A DNA stretch of 64,000 nucleotides, from the NCBI GenBank assembly GCA_027627225.1, contig CM051036.1, positions 41,301,926-41,365,925 on the forward strand, read 5' to 3'. Of this stretch, positions 45,344 to 56,480 are shown one piece after another (the stretch's first letter is position 1; every line of letters begins with the position of its first letter). The notes beneath the pieces are model-generated. The model worked only from the letters and a program-made list of their open reading frames with translations. It was not told the DNA's origin and searched no databases. The translations under genes and the position numbers were made by a program. The DNA comes from Congeria kusceri. Lineage: Eukaryota > Mollusca > Bivalvia > Myida > Dreissenidae.

Positions 45344-45862
45344 AGATCTACAAACTGGATAAAATGTTGTAGTGTGGAAAGTGCTATATGGCAAGTACTA
45401 ATATATTACATTGAAGAACTATGGCCACATCATTAAAATTGGCAATCGTAAATGGGATAGTAAACTCAGGGGCTAAGACGTTTGTGTGCATTACAAATAT
45501 GTTCACTTAAATGCAAATTTTTTGTACGGTTAGTTTTTAAAAACTACACACAAATTAGTGAATTCCATTATATTTCAGTACACAGTAGTTAATAATAAGT
45601 TGATAACTAATAAACATTAAGCACAATGTCTTTTCCAAATGGAATATACTGTTAAAGTGGGGGTTTTTAAGCTCATATATACACTACCATTATGATCTAT
45701 ACACTAAAGCACTATTTGGTGTATCTTCTATTTTGAAAAATCCATATACAAGTATTGCTCAACCAAAGCGGGATACATCTTCACAAACTGCATATTTCAA
45801 ATCATTTCAACTAGGTCATGCAACTATCGCAAAGGAATGTATTCATGACAATTCATGCGCAT

Positions 45863-48331
45863 TTAGTTATGTTCAAGACACGGAGTGAACTCTGGTGGAT
45901 TTTGCACATCTCCGTCTCGCCCTCTGTACACTTGAGGCATGTCATACACCTCGGTGGTGTCGAAAAAGTTGAAAGGCTTCAACACAAAGCCGCTCTCGAC
46001 TGCAAGTGTCATGGGCATGTCCTCTGAGCTTGGAACATGTACAAAGCCAACCGAAACCCAGGCAACCAGGTCCTCATTTACGATGTCCTCTCCGTCCAGC
46101 AAATTACTGAAGTCTCCTTTCGCGTTGTCCAGTCGAAAACCATCAAATATGGAGTCAAGAAATCGTTCGGATTCCTTCCATTTTGTAACAGCGCAGTTAT
46201 GCTTAGAGAATGATATGGCGTTCATAGCTGGATGCGCGTCCACAATTGTTTGTGTGGCAGTTCCCATTGGCACAATAACATAGCCACGCTTAACGCCCCA
46301 TTTGTTTCTATGGTTTTCATTTACAACTGTAAAGTATTTCGGCTCCATCGGGTTCACTCTAAATCCAGACTCCGTTTGAACTGTTTCATACTCTACATAT
46401 CGAGTTTGGTTGTAGCGGAAATACTGTGGTTTTGTTGTAATGGAAGGCTTCAACTTTCTGAAAGCATCTACAACGTCCCCAGATTTCAAGTGGATTACCT
46501 CAAAACTGTTATTGGTATCAATAAGGTCCAAATCAACTCTGAAGCCAAACATATGGTCATGAATAAGTCCATGCGTAAAATCTCCAACTCGGAAACCAAA
46601 AGGATCTCTTGCATTCGGGCTGTCGTCAGTGCTCAGATTTCCATGGTTCGGATTATCCGCGTCCCAAAATGTTGTAAAAAGTTGGCCATTTGCTTTTACT
46701 TTCGTAGCAAGCGTGCCGTCTAGTTTGAAATGGAACTCCACGATATAATCATAGTTGGTAATTCTCACTGCAATGCGAACAACCAGGCACGTATCCCTTA
46801 GGCCAGACTCATAGCTGTTGGCCTTGTGACGCCAAAGTGGTCCCTCGCCGTCACTCTCAAATATACATATCGACTTGGTTGTGACAGCTTGTCCTGTTGT
46901 CGCAGAGTAATAGCTCGTATCTAGGAGGTTGCCATGTTCAGGACAGTCAACCCCAGGAATTGTCCCCGAATACAACCCGATTCCATAGGTAGCGTCAGTA
47001 TAAAACAGATTTTCCCTTTCAAACGAGTCACTCCCGTATATCAAGGAAATTTCATTGAGAGCAATTTCATACGCAACTCGCTTATTTTGGAACTTCACAT
47101 CAAATAGTGCCGGACCACGCATCATTCTCGTTGTGACTTCAAAGGACCAACCCATCCAGCCTACAGTATGACCTTTGATTGTGTATCTTGGACCTTTCGG
47201 CTCGTATGTTCGTGGCGGTGGCATGTATGCGTTTGCTCGTAATGGCCTGGAATTGTCCCGACCGGTGTAGTACCTCTTTGCAACAGTGCCTCTGTACCCA
47301 GACGGAAGTTTAACTTTCCTTATGGTCCCTCTGTTGTATGCGTCTAGTAAATCTTGCGCAGTTGCAAATGGACCTTGGTTAAGATAATGGTAATCATATG
47401 TGTTCCATTCGTTGGAATTTCGGCTTGTTGTGTTGACAATAAAAGCTAACGGCAGCATGTCTAGAGTATGGTAATCGTCATCTTTATATGAAGGGTTCAA
47501 AACTGCCTGCAGTTTCATCTCTCGAAGTTTTTCTTTCTTCGCAGGTAAACGTTCATACCAGTACAGATCCCCGCTGTGAAAATCTGCATTGTCAAAGCTT
47601 TCTTGAACAAGTGGGAGAAGCACGGCTTGTATGGGGAGCAAGAAGTCCGGTAACTGTGCATATTCCACGGAGTCGATTTCACGGGCTGTAAACACATTTT
47701 CTCCAGGCACGGACAGTGGCGTCACTGACAAACTGTCGCCTTTATCAAAAGGTCCGATTACGTATTCCATTATATCCGGCGGCGACGCACCTCCACGATA
47801 TACGACTGCGGTAGCCTGACGTCCTGGATAAGCACCGTTGCCGTATTTATACGACAATACATCTGCCTTGTTAGGAGTATGGATATCAATGGTTGCAAGG
47901 TAGTTAGAGTTTACAGTTACATTTGAACCCAGTTTGTTGTCAATTATTCCTAGTGCAATCAGTTTGCTTCGAGCTCGTTCCATTTCTTTCGCCGTTAACG
48001 GTGCGAACATTTCATGATCTATACTTGCAACGAAGGGATCTCGTTTGGCGCAAACAGAACACTTTGTTGGTGGGTTGGTGGGAGAACTTGTCGGTTTCTG
48101 TGTCGTCTGCGGAGGACCAGCTGTCGACTGCTGGTTTGCACTAGTGCTGCCTTGCACCAGGCACTCTACCTGCACTTTGTTACCTGAAGGCCCGCCGTGA
48201 TATGCGTATATGCCGATTAAAATTCCACCCACGACACCCACGGCCAGTAGTAAAGCTCCCGCGAAAAGGAAACAGCACACATCGCGGACTCTGATTCCGG
48301 TTTTCTTGCCGCCTTCATCAAGTGAGTCCAT
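45863..48331 (-). CDS. Membrane-anchored copper-containing primary amine oxidase (AOC-like), complete
   Basis: Oxidises primary amines to aldehydes with release of ammonia and hydrogen peroxide, using copper and a topaquinone made from its own tyrosine. Predicted length is 822 residues from the ATG at 48331, which has a good context (AAGATGG). The open frame reaches 14 codons further up to 48373, but a splice-acceptor-like TTTCCAG just before 48345 suggests those codons are intron or 5' UTR. In predicted numbering there is a short basic cytosolic tail, one membrane segment at about 18-43 (CCFLFAGALLLAVGVVGGIL), and a Thr/Pro-rich stalk at about 60-88, so it is a type II ectoenzyme. Catalytic Asp is D446 (FYTDATYGIG). 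The topaquinone Tyr is Y527 in ITNYDYIVEF. Copper ligands are H591 and H593 (IHDHMFGFRVDLD) and H765 (VGFVHVPSSED). Several N-x-S/T sites fit an extracellular domain. It ends PCLEHN. The whole enzyme lies in one exon. It is close to vertebrate AOC3-type enzymes in architecture; substrate is unknown. Confidence 0.95.
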   Translation of the reverse strand: MDSLDEGGKKTGIRVRDVCCFLFAGALLLAVGVVGGILIGIYAYHGGPSGNKVQVECLVQGSTSANQQSTAGPPQTTQKPTSSPTNPPTKCSVCAKRDPFVASIDHEMFAPLTAKEMERARSKLIALGIIDNKLGSNVTVNSNYLATIDIHTPNKADVLSYKYGNGAYPGRQATAVVYRGGASPPDIMEYVIGPFDKGDSLSVTPLSVPGENVFTAREIDSVEYAQLPDFLLPIQAVLLPLVQESFDNADFHSGDLYWYERLPAKKEKLREMKLQAVLNPSYKDDDYHTLDMLPLAFIVNTTSRNSNEWNTYDYHYLNQGPFATAQDLLDAYNRGTIRKVKLPSGYRGTVAKRYYTGRDNSRPLRANAYMPPPRTYEPKGPRYTIKGHTVGWMGWSFEVTTRMMRGPALFDVKFQNKRVAYEIALNEISLIYGSDSFERENLFYTDATYGIGLYSGTIPGVDCPEHGNLLDTSYYSATTGQAVTTKSICIFESDGEGPLWRHKANSYESGLRDTCLVVRIAVRITNYDYIVEFHFKLDGTLATKVKANGQLFTTFWDADNPNHGNLSTDDSPNARDPFGFRVGDFTHGLIHDHMFGFRVDLDLIDTNNSFEVIHLKSGDVVDAFRKLKPSITTKPQYFRYNQTRYVEYETVQTESGFRVNPMEPKYFTVVNENHRNKWGVKRGYVIVPMGTATQTIVDAHPAMNAISFSKHNCAVTKWKESERFLDSIFDGFRLDNAKGDFSNLLDGEDIVNEDLVAWVSVGFVHVPSSEDMPMTLAVESGFVLKPFNFFDTTEVYDMPQVYRGRDGDVQNPPEFTPCLEHN

Positions 48332-48374
48332 CTTGCATAAGGGATCTGGAAACTTGAAAACAAGAAGATACAAA

Positions 48375-49040
48375 ATTGTTCATATTGTTGTATCCATCTA
48401 AAATAAATGTACGAATACAATTTGTTTTCGATTATACATGTATTTCAGTCACATTGTTTTCAAATACTGACACTATCCAAAATAAAGAACACATGTGAAC
48501 AACGAAATCCAAATGCAATGGCAACACGAATACAACCACATATTACATGTAAAAGTCGTATACATTTAGTATGTCTTTATTTAACGTTCATGAACTTTTC
48601 TTTCAAATGTAAATATCTACGTAGAAACTGCCATAACGTTTATTTGAAATGGCCAAGCTATAAGTTCGGTTTATTTTACGAACATTGCAAGTGCAATGCG
48701 CTCTGCCGCGAACATTCAAAAAGGTAATGGACCGGTAATATAGTTCGCAAGTTTTACTGAAGGAAAACAAAACAATAATATATGTCATTAATATTTGTAC
48801 GTTAACAAACGTTCACATGCGATGTTTTTTCAGTTGCACATAGGTACAAGTGTTTCATCATCACCTTCCGTCTTGTATCTTATTCACAAAAACATATTAT
48901 CATACAACAAGGCAAAAATGATAGAAACACGTTAAACAGTACATTGCAACCTTTTAGCTATATATATATAACAATATAAACCTTTTGCTGACAATATATT
49001 TGCAACTATATATTGATGGCAATAATATATTAAGTGTTGT
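48375..49040. other. Upstream region of the amine oxidase, no further exon recognised
   Basis: No coding sequence or clear promoter box was identified. Because of the acceptor-like site at 48345, a 5' noncoding exon may lie here or farther upstream. The open frames at 48407-48727 and 48603-48788 show no domain. Confidence 0.35.
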
Positions 49041-49041
49041 T

Positions 49042-50527
49042 TATAGTGGCATAGAACTGCCTAACGATATCTACTTAAGGTTCGCGAAAATATTCGTGTT
49101 ACCACTTAAGTTTCGTGTTATTTATTTTATATCTTGATAGAGTTAGCGAATTTTTTCTTCGTAAGATATTTATCTGCTTCACGAAAAGCAGACCGTAAAG
49201 TGCCTAAAACTACGGTGGCATAAATGCGACAAGTGCATGTTTTTATTTATGTCGTTCCCACGACATATTCAGTCGTGGGAACGAGATCTTACCTCGTGGG
49301 AACGAGATCTTATCTCGTGGAAACGACATAATTGTGTCGTTCCCACGACATATTAAGTCGTGGGAACGAGGTATTTTCACGTGGGAACGACATAAATAAC
49401 TCGTGGGAAAGCCATGTTAAGTCGTGGGAACAAGATAATTTACTCGTGGTAACGACATAATTAACCAATCAATATACACGTTGTTTAAAAGGATGTTTCA
49501 AAATGGCTGATACAAGAAACGCTTACATACTATCGTTTTTCAATGCTGGATTAAGCTATAATACATAAATTGTTTTTCTAGTGCGAGAGCAACATGGAAT
49601 TGTATTGCTCATTAAGTCGTTCCCTCGACGAAATATCTCGTTCCAACGACATAATATGTCGTTACCACGAGTTAATTATCTCGTGCCCACGACTTAATAT
49701 GTCGTTCTCACGAGTTATTGTCGTTCCCACGAGAAAAGATCTCGTTCCCACGAGATAAGATCTCTTTCCCACGACTTAATATGTCATGGGAACGAAATAA
49801 ATAAAAACATGCACATGTCACATCTATGCCACCGTACAAAACATAAAATTTCATTTAATAAAAACTTATGTGGTATCAGGAATATTAACTTATTAAGATT
49901 TGCGTTGCAAGATAATTATCATGATTATTTTCTGGTTAGCAAAATACTGCGGAAGACCTAGGGCACATTTTAAGTAGTAACAGGAATATTAACGTGTTAA
50001 GATTTGTGGTGACAGATAATTATCGTGATAATTTTCGCGTAAGATAACACGAATTGGTTGGCGAATTTATTTGTGCTAATTAAGTGGTATCAGGAATAAA
50101 GATTTGCGTTGTCAGATAATTATCACGATAACATTCGTGTTAGTAGGATAGTAAGACCTCGGGCAAAAATTAAGTTGTAACAGGAATATGGAGTGTTAAC
50201 GTGTTAAGATTTGCGTTGCAAGGTAATTATCATGATAAAATTCGTGTTAGTAAGATACTGTGAAAGATCTCGAAATCCCAGGAAAATGTATATTATGTCA
50301 GTTCTGGGGACTTTAGGCCATTTAGTATAATAGTAAAATATCTAACAGAAATATATTCGCAAACACTAACTTAATATCTATATACATATCGTAATAAATA
50401 AATGGTAACAAATATTTTCGCGAAAGCTAAGTAGTTAACACGAAAGTTTTCGCGAACCTTAATTAGTTAACACGAAAGTTTTCGCGAACCATAAGTGCTT
50501 ATCGTAAGACATTTCTATACCACCATA
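49042..50527. mobile_element. Large foldback (TIR) element with internal tandem repeats
   Basis: The left end TATAGTGGCATAGAA and the right end (read inward on the minus strand) TATGGTGGTATAGAA are followed by matching blocks: CTNACGATA, then CTTA(A/T)GGTTCGCGAAAA and TTCGTGTTA. Inside, at 49850-50280, about four tandem units of about 110 bp carry CAGGAATATTAACGTGTTAA, GATTTGCGTTG, AGATAATTATCATGATAA and TTCGTGTTAGTA. Ends are flanked by TA. No transposase. It contains the inner element at 49213-49834. It begins about 0.7 kb upstream of the amine oxidase start. Confidence 0.65.
49213..49834. mobile_element. Inner TA-flanked foldback element built of CGTGGGAACGA repeats
   Basis: Termini CGGTGGCATAAATGCGAC and, inward on the minus strand, CGGTGGCATAGATGTGAC continue with matching TGCATGTTTTTATTTAT. 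TA flanks on each side (49211-49212, 49835-49836) fit a Tc1/mariner-type MITE. The arms are arrays of CGTGGGAACGAGATCTTA and CGTGGGAACGACATAA on the left and their complements on the right, around a non-repeated centre at about 49460-49610. This gives a hairpin of roughly 250 bp per arm. Confidence 0.75.
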
Positions 50528-50999
50528 GTTGTTTATGTTAAATTGAGTAAAATGCATACCGATTTCAGCAGCGGTTTATTAATCCGGTATTGAAAAGGTG
50601 TATTCACGTTTGATGAAAATGAATATATGCAAACGCAAAAAAACTGGCTCGAGCAAGATTTCAATTTAACAAGTTTTGGCTTCATTCGAGCGTAACATCA
50701 ACATAATACAACATGCTGATATCGGTAGAATAATGCGGTTACTTTAAATTATAAAAAAGTTTCCAACAAGTGGCAGTTTTAATGACCTTATATATACCAA
50801 TATTGATCTATATTTGCATTTAGCGAATGACACTAAAGATATCAACAGAATACTGAACCATATGTATGTTTTATAGATAAAAGAAAAACGACATTTTTTT
50901 TTTGTTATTTAAAATGATAAGTTGCACAAAAGCACATGTTATACGCAATAACAAATGCATTCATGGATTCTAAAGTTCCAGAATTTTTATAGGTACCTA
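50528..50999. other. Gene-free AT-rich stretch
   Basis: No coding or repeat signal is recognised. Confidence 0.35.
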
Positions 51000-52240
51000 T
51001 AACTAGGAACGTTTCCAGTTTCGGTTTAACCAAGCACGGTGTGGCGCACAGAAATGTTTTTTTGGGTAACCCTCTTCCAAATTCCTAAAAATCATTTTGA
51101 TTAATTAAAAAACATGGCCACCAGGGGTCGGGGGAGTTTTTCTTACATGGCTACATTGAAAACTTTGAAAATCTTCTTGTCTAAAACCACTGGCAGGATT
51201 TGAAAATAATTTCACAGAAACGTTCCTTGGGTGACCCGCTACCAAATTCCAAAAAAATCATTTTGATTTATTAAAACCATTGCCACCAGGGGCAGAGAAG
51301 TTTTTCTTATATGCCTACGTTGACAACTTTGAAAATCTTCTTGTCTAAAACCACTGGCTGGATTTGAAATAGTTTCACAGAAACGTTCCTTGGGTTACCC
51401 GCTACCAAATTCCAAACAAATCATTTTGATTTATTAAAAACATTGTAACCAGGGGGCAGGGCAGTTCTTATATGGCTTTATTGAAAACTTTGAAAATCTT
51501 CTTGTCTGAAACCACCGGCTGGATTTGAATAATTTCAGAGATGTTCCTTGGGTGACCCACTACTAAATTCTCCATAAATCATTTTGATTTATAAAAAAAA
51601 CAATTTCCACCAGGGGGCGGGGCAGTTTTCCTTATATGGCTTTATTGAAAACTTTGTAAATCTTCTTGTATGAAACCACTGGCTGGATTAAGAAATAATT
51701 TCACAGAAATATTTCTTGGGTGACCCTCTGCCGAATTCCTTCACATCATTTTGATTCGTTAAAATGGCCTCCAGAGGGCGGGGCAGTTTGCTTATAAGCC
51801 TATATTGTAAACTTTGAAAATCTTATTGTCTGAAACCCATGGCTGAATTTGAAAATATTTTTCACAAAAGTATTCCTTGGGTGTGCCTCTAACAAATTCA
51901 TTCAAATCGTATAGGCAAGGTTCATAGTCTTCTCATCAAAAACCACATACTGGATATCAAAATAATTTCAAAGAAATGTTCATTGGATGGCCCTTACTAA
52001 ATTCCATCAAATATTTTATATTCGTTAAAAAACTGGCCATCAGGGGGTGGTGAAGTTAGATTGTATATGACCATATAGGCAACTTTGAAAATCTTTTTGT
52101 CAGAAACCACTTTCTGGATTTTTTATGCTTTTGTAGAAATGTTTATTGCATGACCCACTACCATATTCCTTTAAATAATGTTTATCTTTTTAAAAACACG
52201 GTTGCCAGGGGGCGGGGCAGTTTGACCATATATGGCTATG
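51000..52240 (+). repeat. Tandem array of about 155-bp units with GCCACCAGGGGGCGGGGCAG
   Basis: About eight units share AATCATTTTGATTTATTAAA, CACCAGGGGGCGGGGCAG, CTTATATGGCTNNATTGAAA, CTTTGAAAATCTTCTTGTCT, GAAACCACTGGCTGGATTTG and TTTCACAGAAACGTTCCTTG. Two copies of the same family lie at 5015-5300. Confidence 0.9.
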
Positions 52241-52319
52241 GGTGTTACTGGTCCATTATTATGTGTCAACATTTAACTTCAAACATCTATGTACCCGCAA
52301 TAACATTTTAAAAAGACAT

Positions 52320-52445
52320 TATGGTGCCTTAAACTCAGGTAAGCGACCTAGGGCCATCATGGCCCTCTTGTTTAAGTGCCTGAACGCTTGCCTTAAACTC
52401 AGGTAAGCGACCTAGGGCCATCATGGCCCTCTTGTTTAAATGCCT
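52320..52445 (+). repeat. Shared hairpin border motif, duplicated in tandem (copies 2 and 3)
   Basis: CTTAAACTCAGGTAAGCGAC, then CTAGGGCCATCATGGCCC and TCTTGTTTAA occurs twice about 60 bp apart, each time followed by TGCCTGAACGC. It closes the right side of the 51-52 kb array. Confidence 0.85.
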
Positions 52446-53480
52446 GAACGCATTTTCTAGGGACAATTAATTCGATCATTGGCGATACTTTTTCTGCAAC
52501 CTGTAACCATTTAGTGTTAGGATAATCAGACAATCAGGGTTTATTTTAAGACCGACATTCATCTTCAATTCTGATTAGCCAGAATCATCAACAACTGATC
52601 TTCTTGGACGCAGTTATTTTGGTGCAACATGTTCTTAGTTAATGACCTAAGAAACACACACATATCTAGCTATTACTATAAAAAATGTTTAAATTTCTTG
52701 CATTGCGCAGTATATCTAAGGCCAAATAATGTATGGTTGGCCTCCGCTTACATCTCCCAAAAATCTAGGAGGGGAGGTAAAATATAACATTTTTGTCTTT
52801 TACTTTTTTTCTTAGCCACATATTCAACACATCGTTTAAATATATTAGACTGCATATACATTGTTAAAACGTCTCCCAGCAAAGAAACTGTACCTAAACT
52901 ATAAATAAGATCATCGAAAAAAGAGATATCTGGTAAGAAACTTATAATATAAGCGAAAACTTTTCCAAAAAAAACCCCCCAGAAAAATATAATGGTTAAT
53001 AGAAAAAAAAAAACTTTTAGGGTCGGCGGAAAAAATGACGGAGGGGGGGGGGGGGGGTGCGGGTAAGCGGAAACCAACATTCATTTTTACGCCTAACCTG
53101 ATTGTGTTACTTAACACTGCTAGGTTTATATTTAACATGCTTTTGCTCTTAGAAATTCAGTTTTCTAATTGATTGGTTTACACTCTAAATACATTGTCTA
53201 TGACTGTATATTTTTTCAAAATAACATGAGGCGTGTCGTGGGAAACCCGGGCTGAATTCATGTGCGTAAAGTGTCCTCCTGGATTAGCCTGTGCAGTTCT
53301 AGACGAAACGGTAAAATCTAGTCAACCAAGAAACAGCCAATTTGAACAATGCTTTGATAGTATTGCAAGCAATACAAGAGTCCCCTACCGATGAAAACCT
53401 CTACGAATTAAACATTGTGCAATACCGTCAAATCGTCCTTTATCTGTAGATGAACACAGTTTCATATTCAAATCCCATTT
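52446..53480. other. Gene-free stretch with a poly-G tract and a MITE fragment
   Basis: A run of about 17 G residues lies at 53041-53057. Near 53245-53320, GGGCTGAATTCATGTGCGTA, then AAGTGTCCTCCTGGATTAGC and CTGTGCAGT, looks like one arm of a common bivalve hairpin repeat. The proline-rich minus-strand frames at 52748-53138 come from the G run and are not genes. Confidence 0.4.
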
Positions 53481-54040
53481 GTCACTGCAGTATTAAGTTG
53501 TTGTTTTTTCTATTTTAGTAACATTGACCAGATATTATAGTTACTTTTTGAGTTATTGCAGTACTAAACTGACATAGGGCAATCATGTAGTCCATTCTGG
53601 TACCAAGTTTCATGATCATATGTTATGTTCTTTTCGAATTATTACAGTATTAAGTTTATTTCTATTTTAAGTAACAGTCACGTGGCCTTTGACTTCTGGT
53701 GAAAGATAAAAGGTCCTGCATAATCCTCACATTGCCGTTTATGTATATCAAGTTCCATCGAAATATCTTCAGTACTTTTTTAGTTATCGCAGGATCCAGT
53801 TTGTTTTAGTTTACTTCTATTTTTAGTAACAGTCACATGACCTTTGACCTCTGGTAAAAATAAAAGGTCGGGCCTTATACTCACATTGCCGTTGATATGT
53901 ATACCAAGTTTCATCATAGTATCTTAAGTACATTTTGAGTTATCGCAGGAACAATATTTTGCGGACGGACGTAGTTTATTTCTATTTTTAGTGACAGTCA
54001 CCTGACCTTTGACCTCTGGTAAAATATAAAAGGTCGTGGC
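53481..54040 (+). repeat. Array of about 165-bp units (family H)
   Basis: About three units carry AACAGTCACATGACCTTTGA, CCTCTGGTAAAA, ATAAAAGGTC, CTCACATTGCCGTTGATATG, CCAAGTTTCATCATAGTATC and GAGTTATCGCAGGA at about 53669, 53827 and 53993. The last carries GCGGACGGACG near 53962. Confidence 0.75.
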
Positions 54041-54545
54041 TTATACTTACATACCAGAAAATATAGTTGAACAAACGGGCATAACTCTGTCCAAATACAA
54101 AACAGAGTTATAGGGAATGTTGCCCCTGATATTGGAGTTGATGACAAAGGTATATATTTCAATTTTCAAGTGAATAACTTGTGTAGTTATGAAGTTACAA
54201 AACTGTTGAATATAAACTTTAACCAGAAAATGTATGTGAAAAAGAGACATAACTCTGTTAAATACAAAAATGAGTTATAGAGAATGTTGCCCCTGACAAT
54301 GGCGTTGATGACAAAAGTATATTGCAAGTTTAAAGTGAATGACTTCTGTAGTTTTTAAGTTACGAAACTTTTTATCATAAACTTTAACCAGAAAAGCTAT
54401 GTGAAAAAGGGACATAGCTCTGTCACAATACAAAACAGAGTTATGGGGAATGTTGCCACAGATACTGAAGTTGATGACAAAGGTATATTCCAACTTTCAA
54501 GTGTATAAATTGTGTAGTCTTGAAATTACAAATTAAAACCTTTAA
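54041..54545 (+). repeat. Array of about 165-bp units (family I)
   Basis: Three units share CTTTAACCAGAAAA, TATGTGAAAAAGAGACATAA, CTCTGT, ACAAAACAGAGTTATGGGGA, ATGTTGCCCCTGATA, GTTGATGACAAAGGTATAT and AAGTTACNAAACT. Confidence 0.8.
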
Positions 54546-55695
54546 CCAAATTCAGACATGAAAGCCGACGCCGTTTTGATGTGTTCAATATTATTGATGT
54601 ACACCATCAAGGGTTAGGATGTGCCTAAACATATCTATGACCTATGTTCCTCCATGCAGTTAAGAAAATCCTGATATGACAGTACATTCCCTAAATAACT
54701 GACAACACTTCTACTTGACATGAACATTACTTAATTTCCAATGTGAACAGATTTAATCTACATATTTTGTCAGTTATTTTCCAACAATTATGATTACGGA
54801 GCAAATACCAAACAAATATGCGACAGTTAAATCAAACCAGTTTTTTATATTCCAACCTTGAGTAGGCAATGGCAACAATTTTTTTTTTAAGGTTGGCCGG
54901 ACAATTATTAAGATACGTGTTTATGTGTTCATTAGTTTGTTCATGGGCATAATCCTTGGTATATTTTCTTAAATACGTGTACCGGTATCCTTTTGAAAAT
55001 ATTTTAACTAAAAGTGCACTTATTGGAAAATTTTGTATACCAAACTTTGCTGTCTTTAAAAAAAAAAAGATAAATGGATATAACCCTATTCAAGTATTCT
55101 TAAATATCTATTTAAAAGTTAACTTAATGTGTACAAAGTGAAAGATTATGTATAACAAAACGTGCGGTTATTTGATCAGGGCTATTTGTAACAAAGGAAT
55201 TCACTGGGGAGGGGTATCTCATTTTCGAGCTTTTCTAAATTTTGTAGTGTCTATTGGTTAGTTTTCAAATATCATAATTGGACCATAGAATTTGTAAGTC
55301 ATATTATTTCAGCTAAATTTGTCTGCATTTTTTTTTCAAAGAAGCACTGGTAACTTTGTGCCAAAGATATATTAAAGAGAAATATGTTAATAGATCTGTG
55401 ATTGTGCTTCTGTGCGTTAACAAATGCTTACACATTCCAATTTAGAGTCAGTCCAAACAGTTATGATATGCTTTGCAACTAATTTTTTTTATTTATTTAC
55501 TTAGAGAAGTGTTTTATTTTATTTAACCTTCTACTGATTTTTTAATCTATAACTGAACCATTAAATACAGTCATTTAAAAAAAAAGTATGCCACAATGCA
55601 ATAGTAGAGTAAAATGGACGAAGAACCAACACAATTTAGACAGGAAGAGGCATGAGCAAATCCATTATGATTCACTTTCACATTTACTATGAACA
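54546..55695. other. Gene-free AT-rich stretch
   Basis: No coding signal is seen. The plus-strand frame at 54956-55141 has no domain. Confidence 0.35.
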
Positions 55696-55699
55696 TTAA

Positions 55700-55742
55700 A
55701 CAAGAGGGTCATAAGGCCCTAGGTTGCTCAGCTGACGGGTTA
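55700..55742 (-). repeat. Shared hairpin border motif, reverse orientation (copy 4, diverged)
   Basis: AAACAAGAGGGTCATAAGGC, then CCTAGGTTGCTCAGCTGA. Read on the minus strand it matches the border at 52335 (GCNACCTAGGGCC, then CCCTCTTGTTTAA). Confidence 0.7.
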
Positions 55743-56129
55743 AGGAACTAATTTGTTTCATGAAGATTTGGCTAAGCATGTGGCCTCTAGAGTGTTTTCT
55801 TCAATTAGGTCTGGTGACCTAGTGTTTGACCCCATGTGACCTTGTCCTAGATATCATTGGGAAAAATGTTCCGAGCAAGTTTCATGATTATTGAGCTATA
55901 AAAGTCTATAAAGTTTAATCAATCTCATGCAATGTCACGCTATACAGTATCTATAAACTGAGTTACAGTAATGTATTTCAATTAGTTTTCGAGTTATCAC
56001 GCACAAACTTTTTATATATTTTTAGAAACAGTGACCTTGACCCAACCAGCCCACTCCAAATGCCATCCCAAGTAAAGTACTGCTTTCGGGTATCTATGTA
56101 TGAATATTAAATCTCGAGTAAGAGAATGG
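55743..56129. repeat. Dispersed repeat with reversed GGTCA context
   Basis: GGTGACCTAGTGTTTGACCC, then CATGTGACCTTGTCC at 55810, followed by CAGTGACCTTGACCCAAC at 56028. No coding sequence. Confidence 0.4.
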
Positions 56130-56480
56130 AAATCAAAAGTTGATTCCGCCACCCCACCCACGGGAATGTAAAATGTCTAAGTGTAAAAAGGCCCATAATT
56201 TTGACACATTTCATAATGGGCCTATGAGTTAATTTTAATATAGGGAATGAGTGTTTTATGTTTGAATGAAATCCCTCTAGCCATTACTGAGAAACAACTT
56301 TAAAAACTTTAAGCTTATATGTAAAATTTCTAAGTGTAAAAAGGCCCATCATTTTGACAAATTTTAAACTAGAGTTACCAAACTTAGCCTGTATGATCAT
56401 TTAAATATGTGGAATAAATGTTTTTGAGTTTCAATGAAATCCCTCAAGCTCATCCTGAGAAACTAGCTTACCGGGTAAAC
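56130..56480 (-). repeat. Reverse-oriented copies of the 1731-2240 family
   Basis: Two units: TTCTAAGTGTAAAAAGGCCC, ATNATTTTGACA, TTTNAATGAAATCCCTC and CTGAGAAACTAGCTTACCGG are complements of the blocks at 1731-2240. Confidence 0.7.

Noticed and set aside
45939..48144. Several plus-strand open frames of 60-163 codons
   Set aside because: They are antisense to the well-supported amine oxidase and show no motifs.
52748..53138. Proline-rich minus-strand proteins
   Set aside because: The proline run is the translation of the poly-C complement of the 53041-53057 G tract; no other support.
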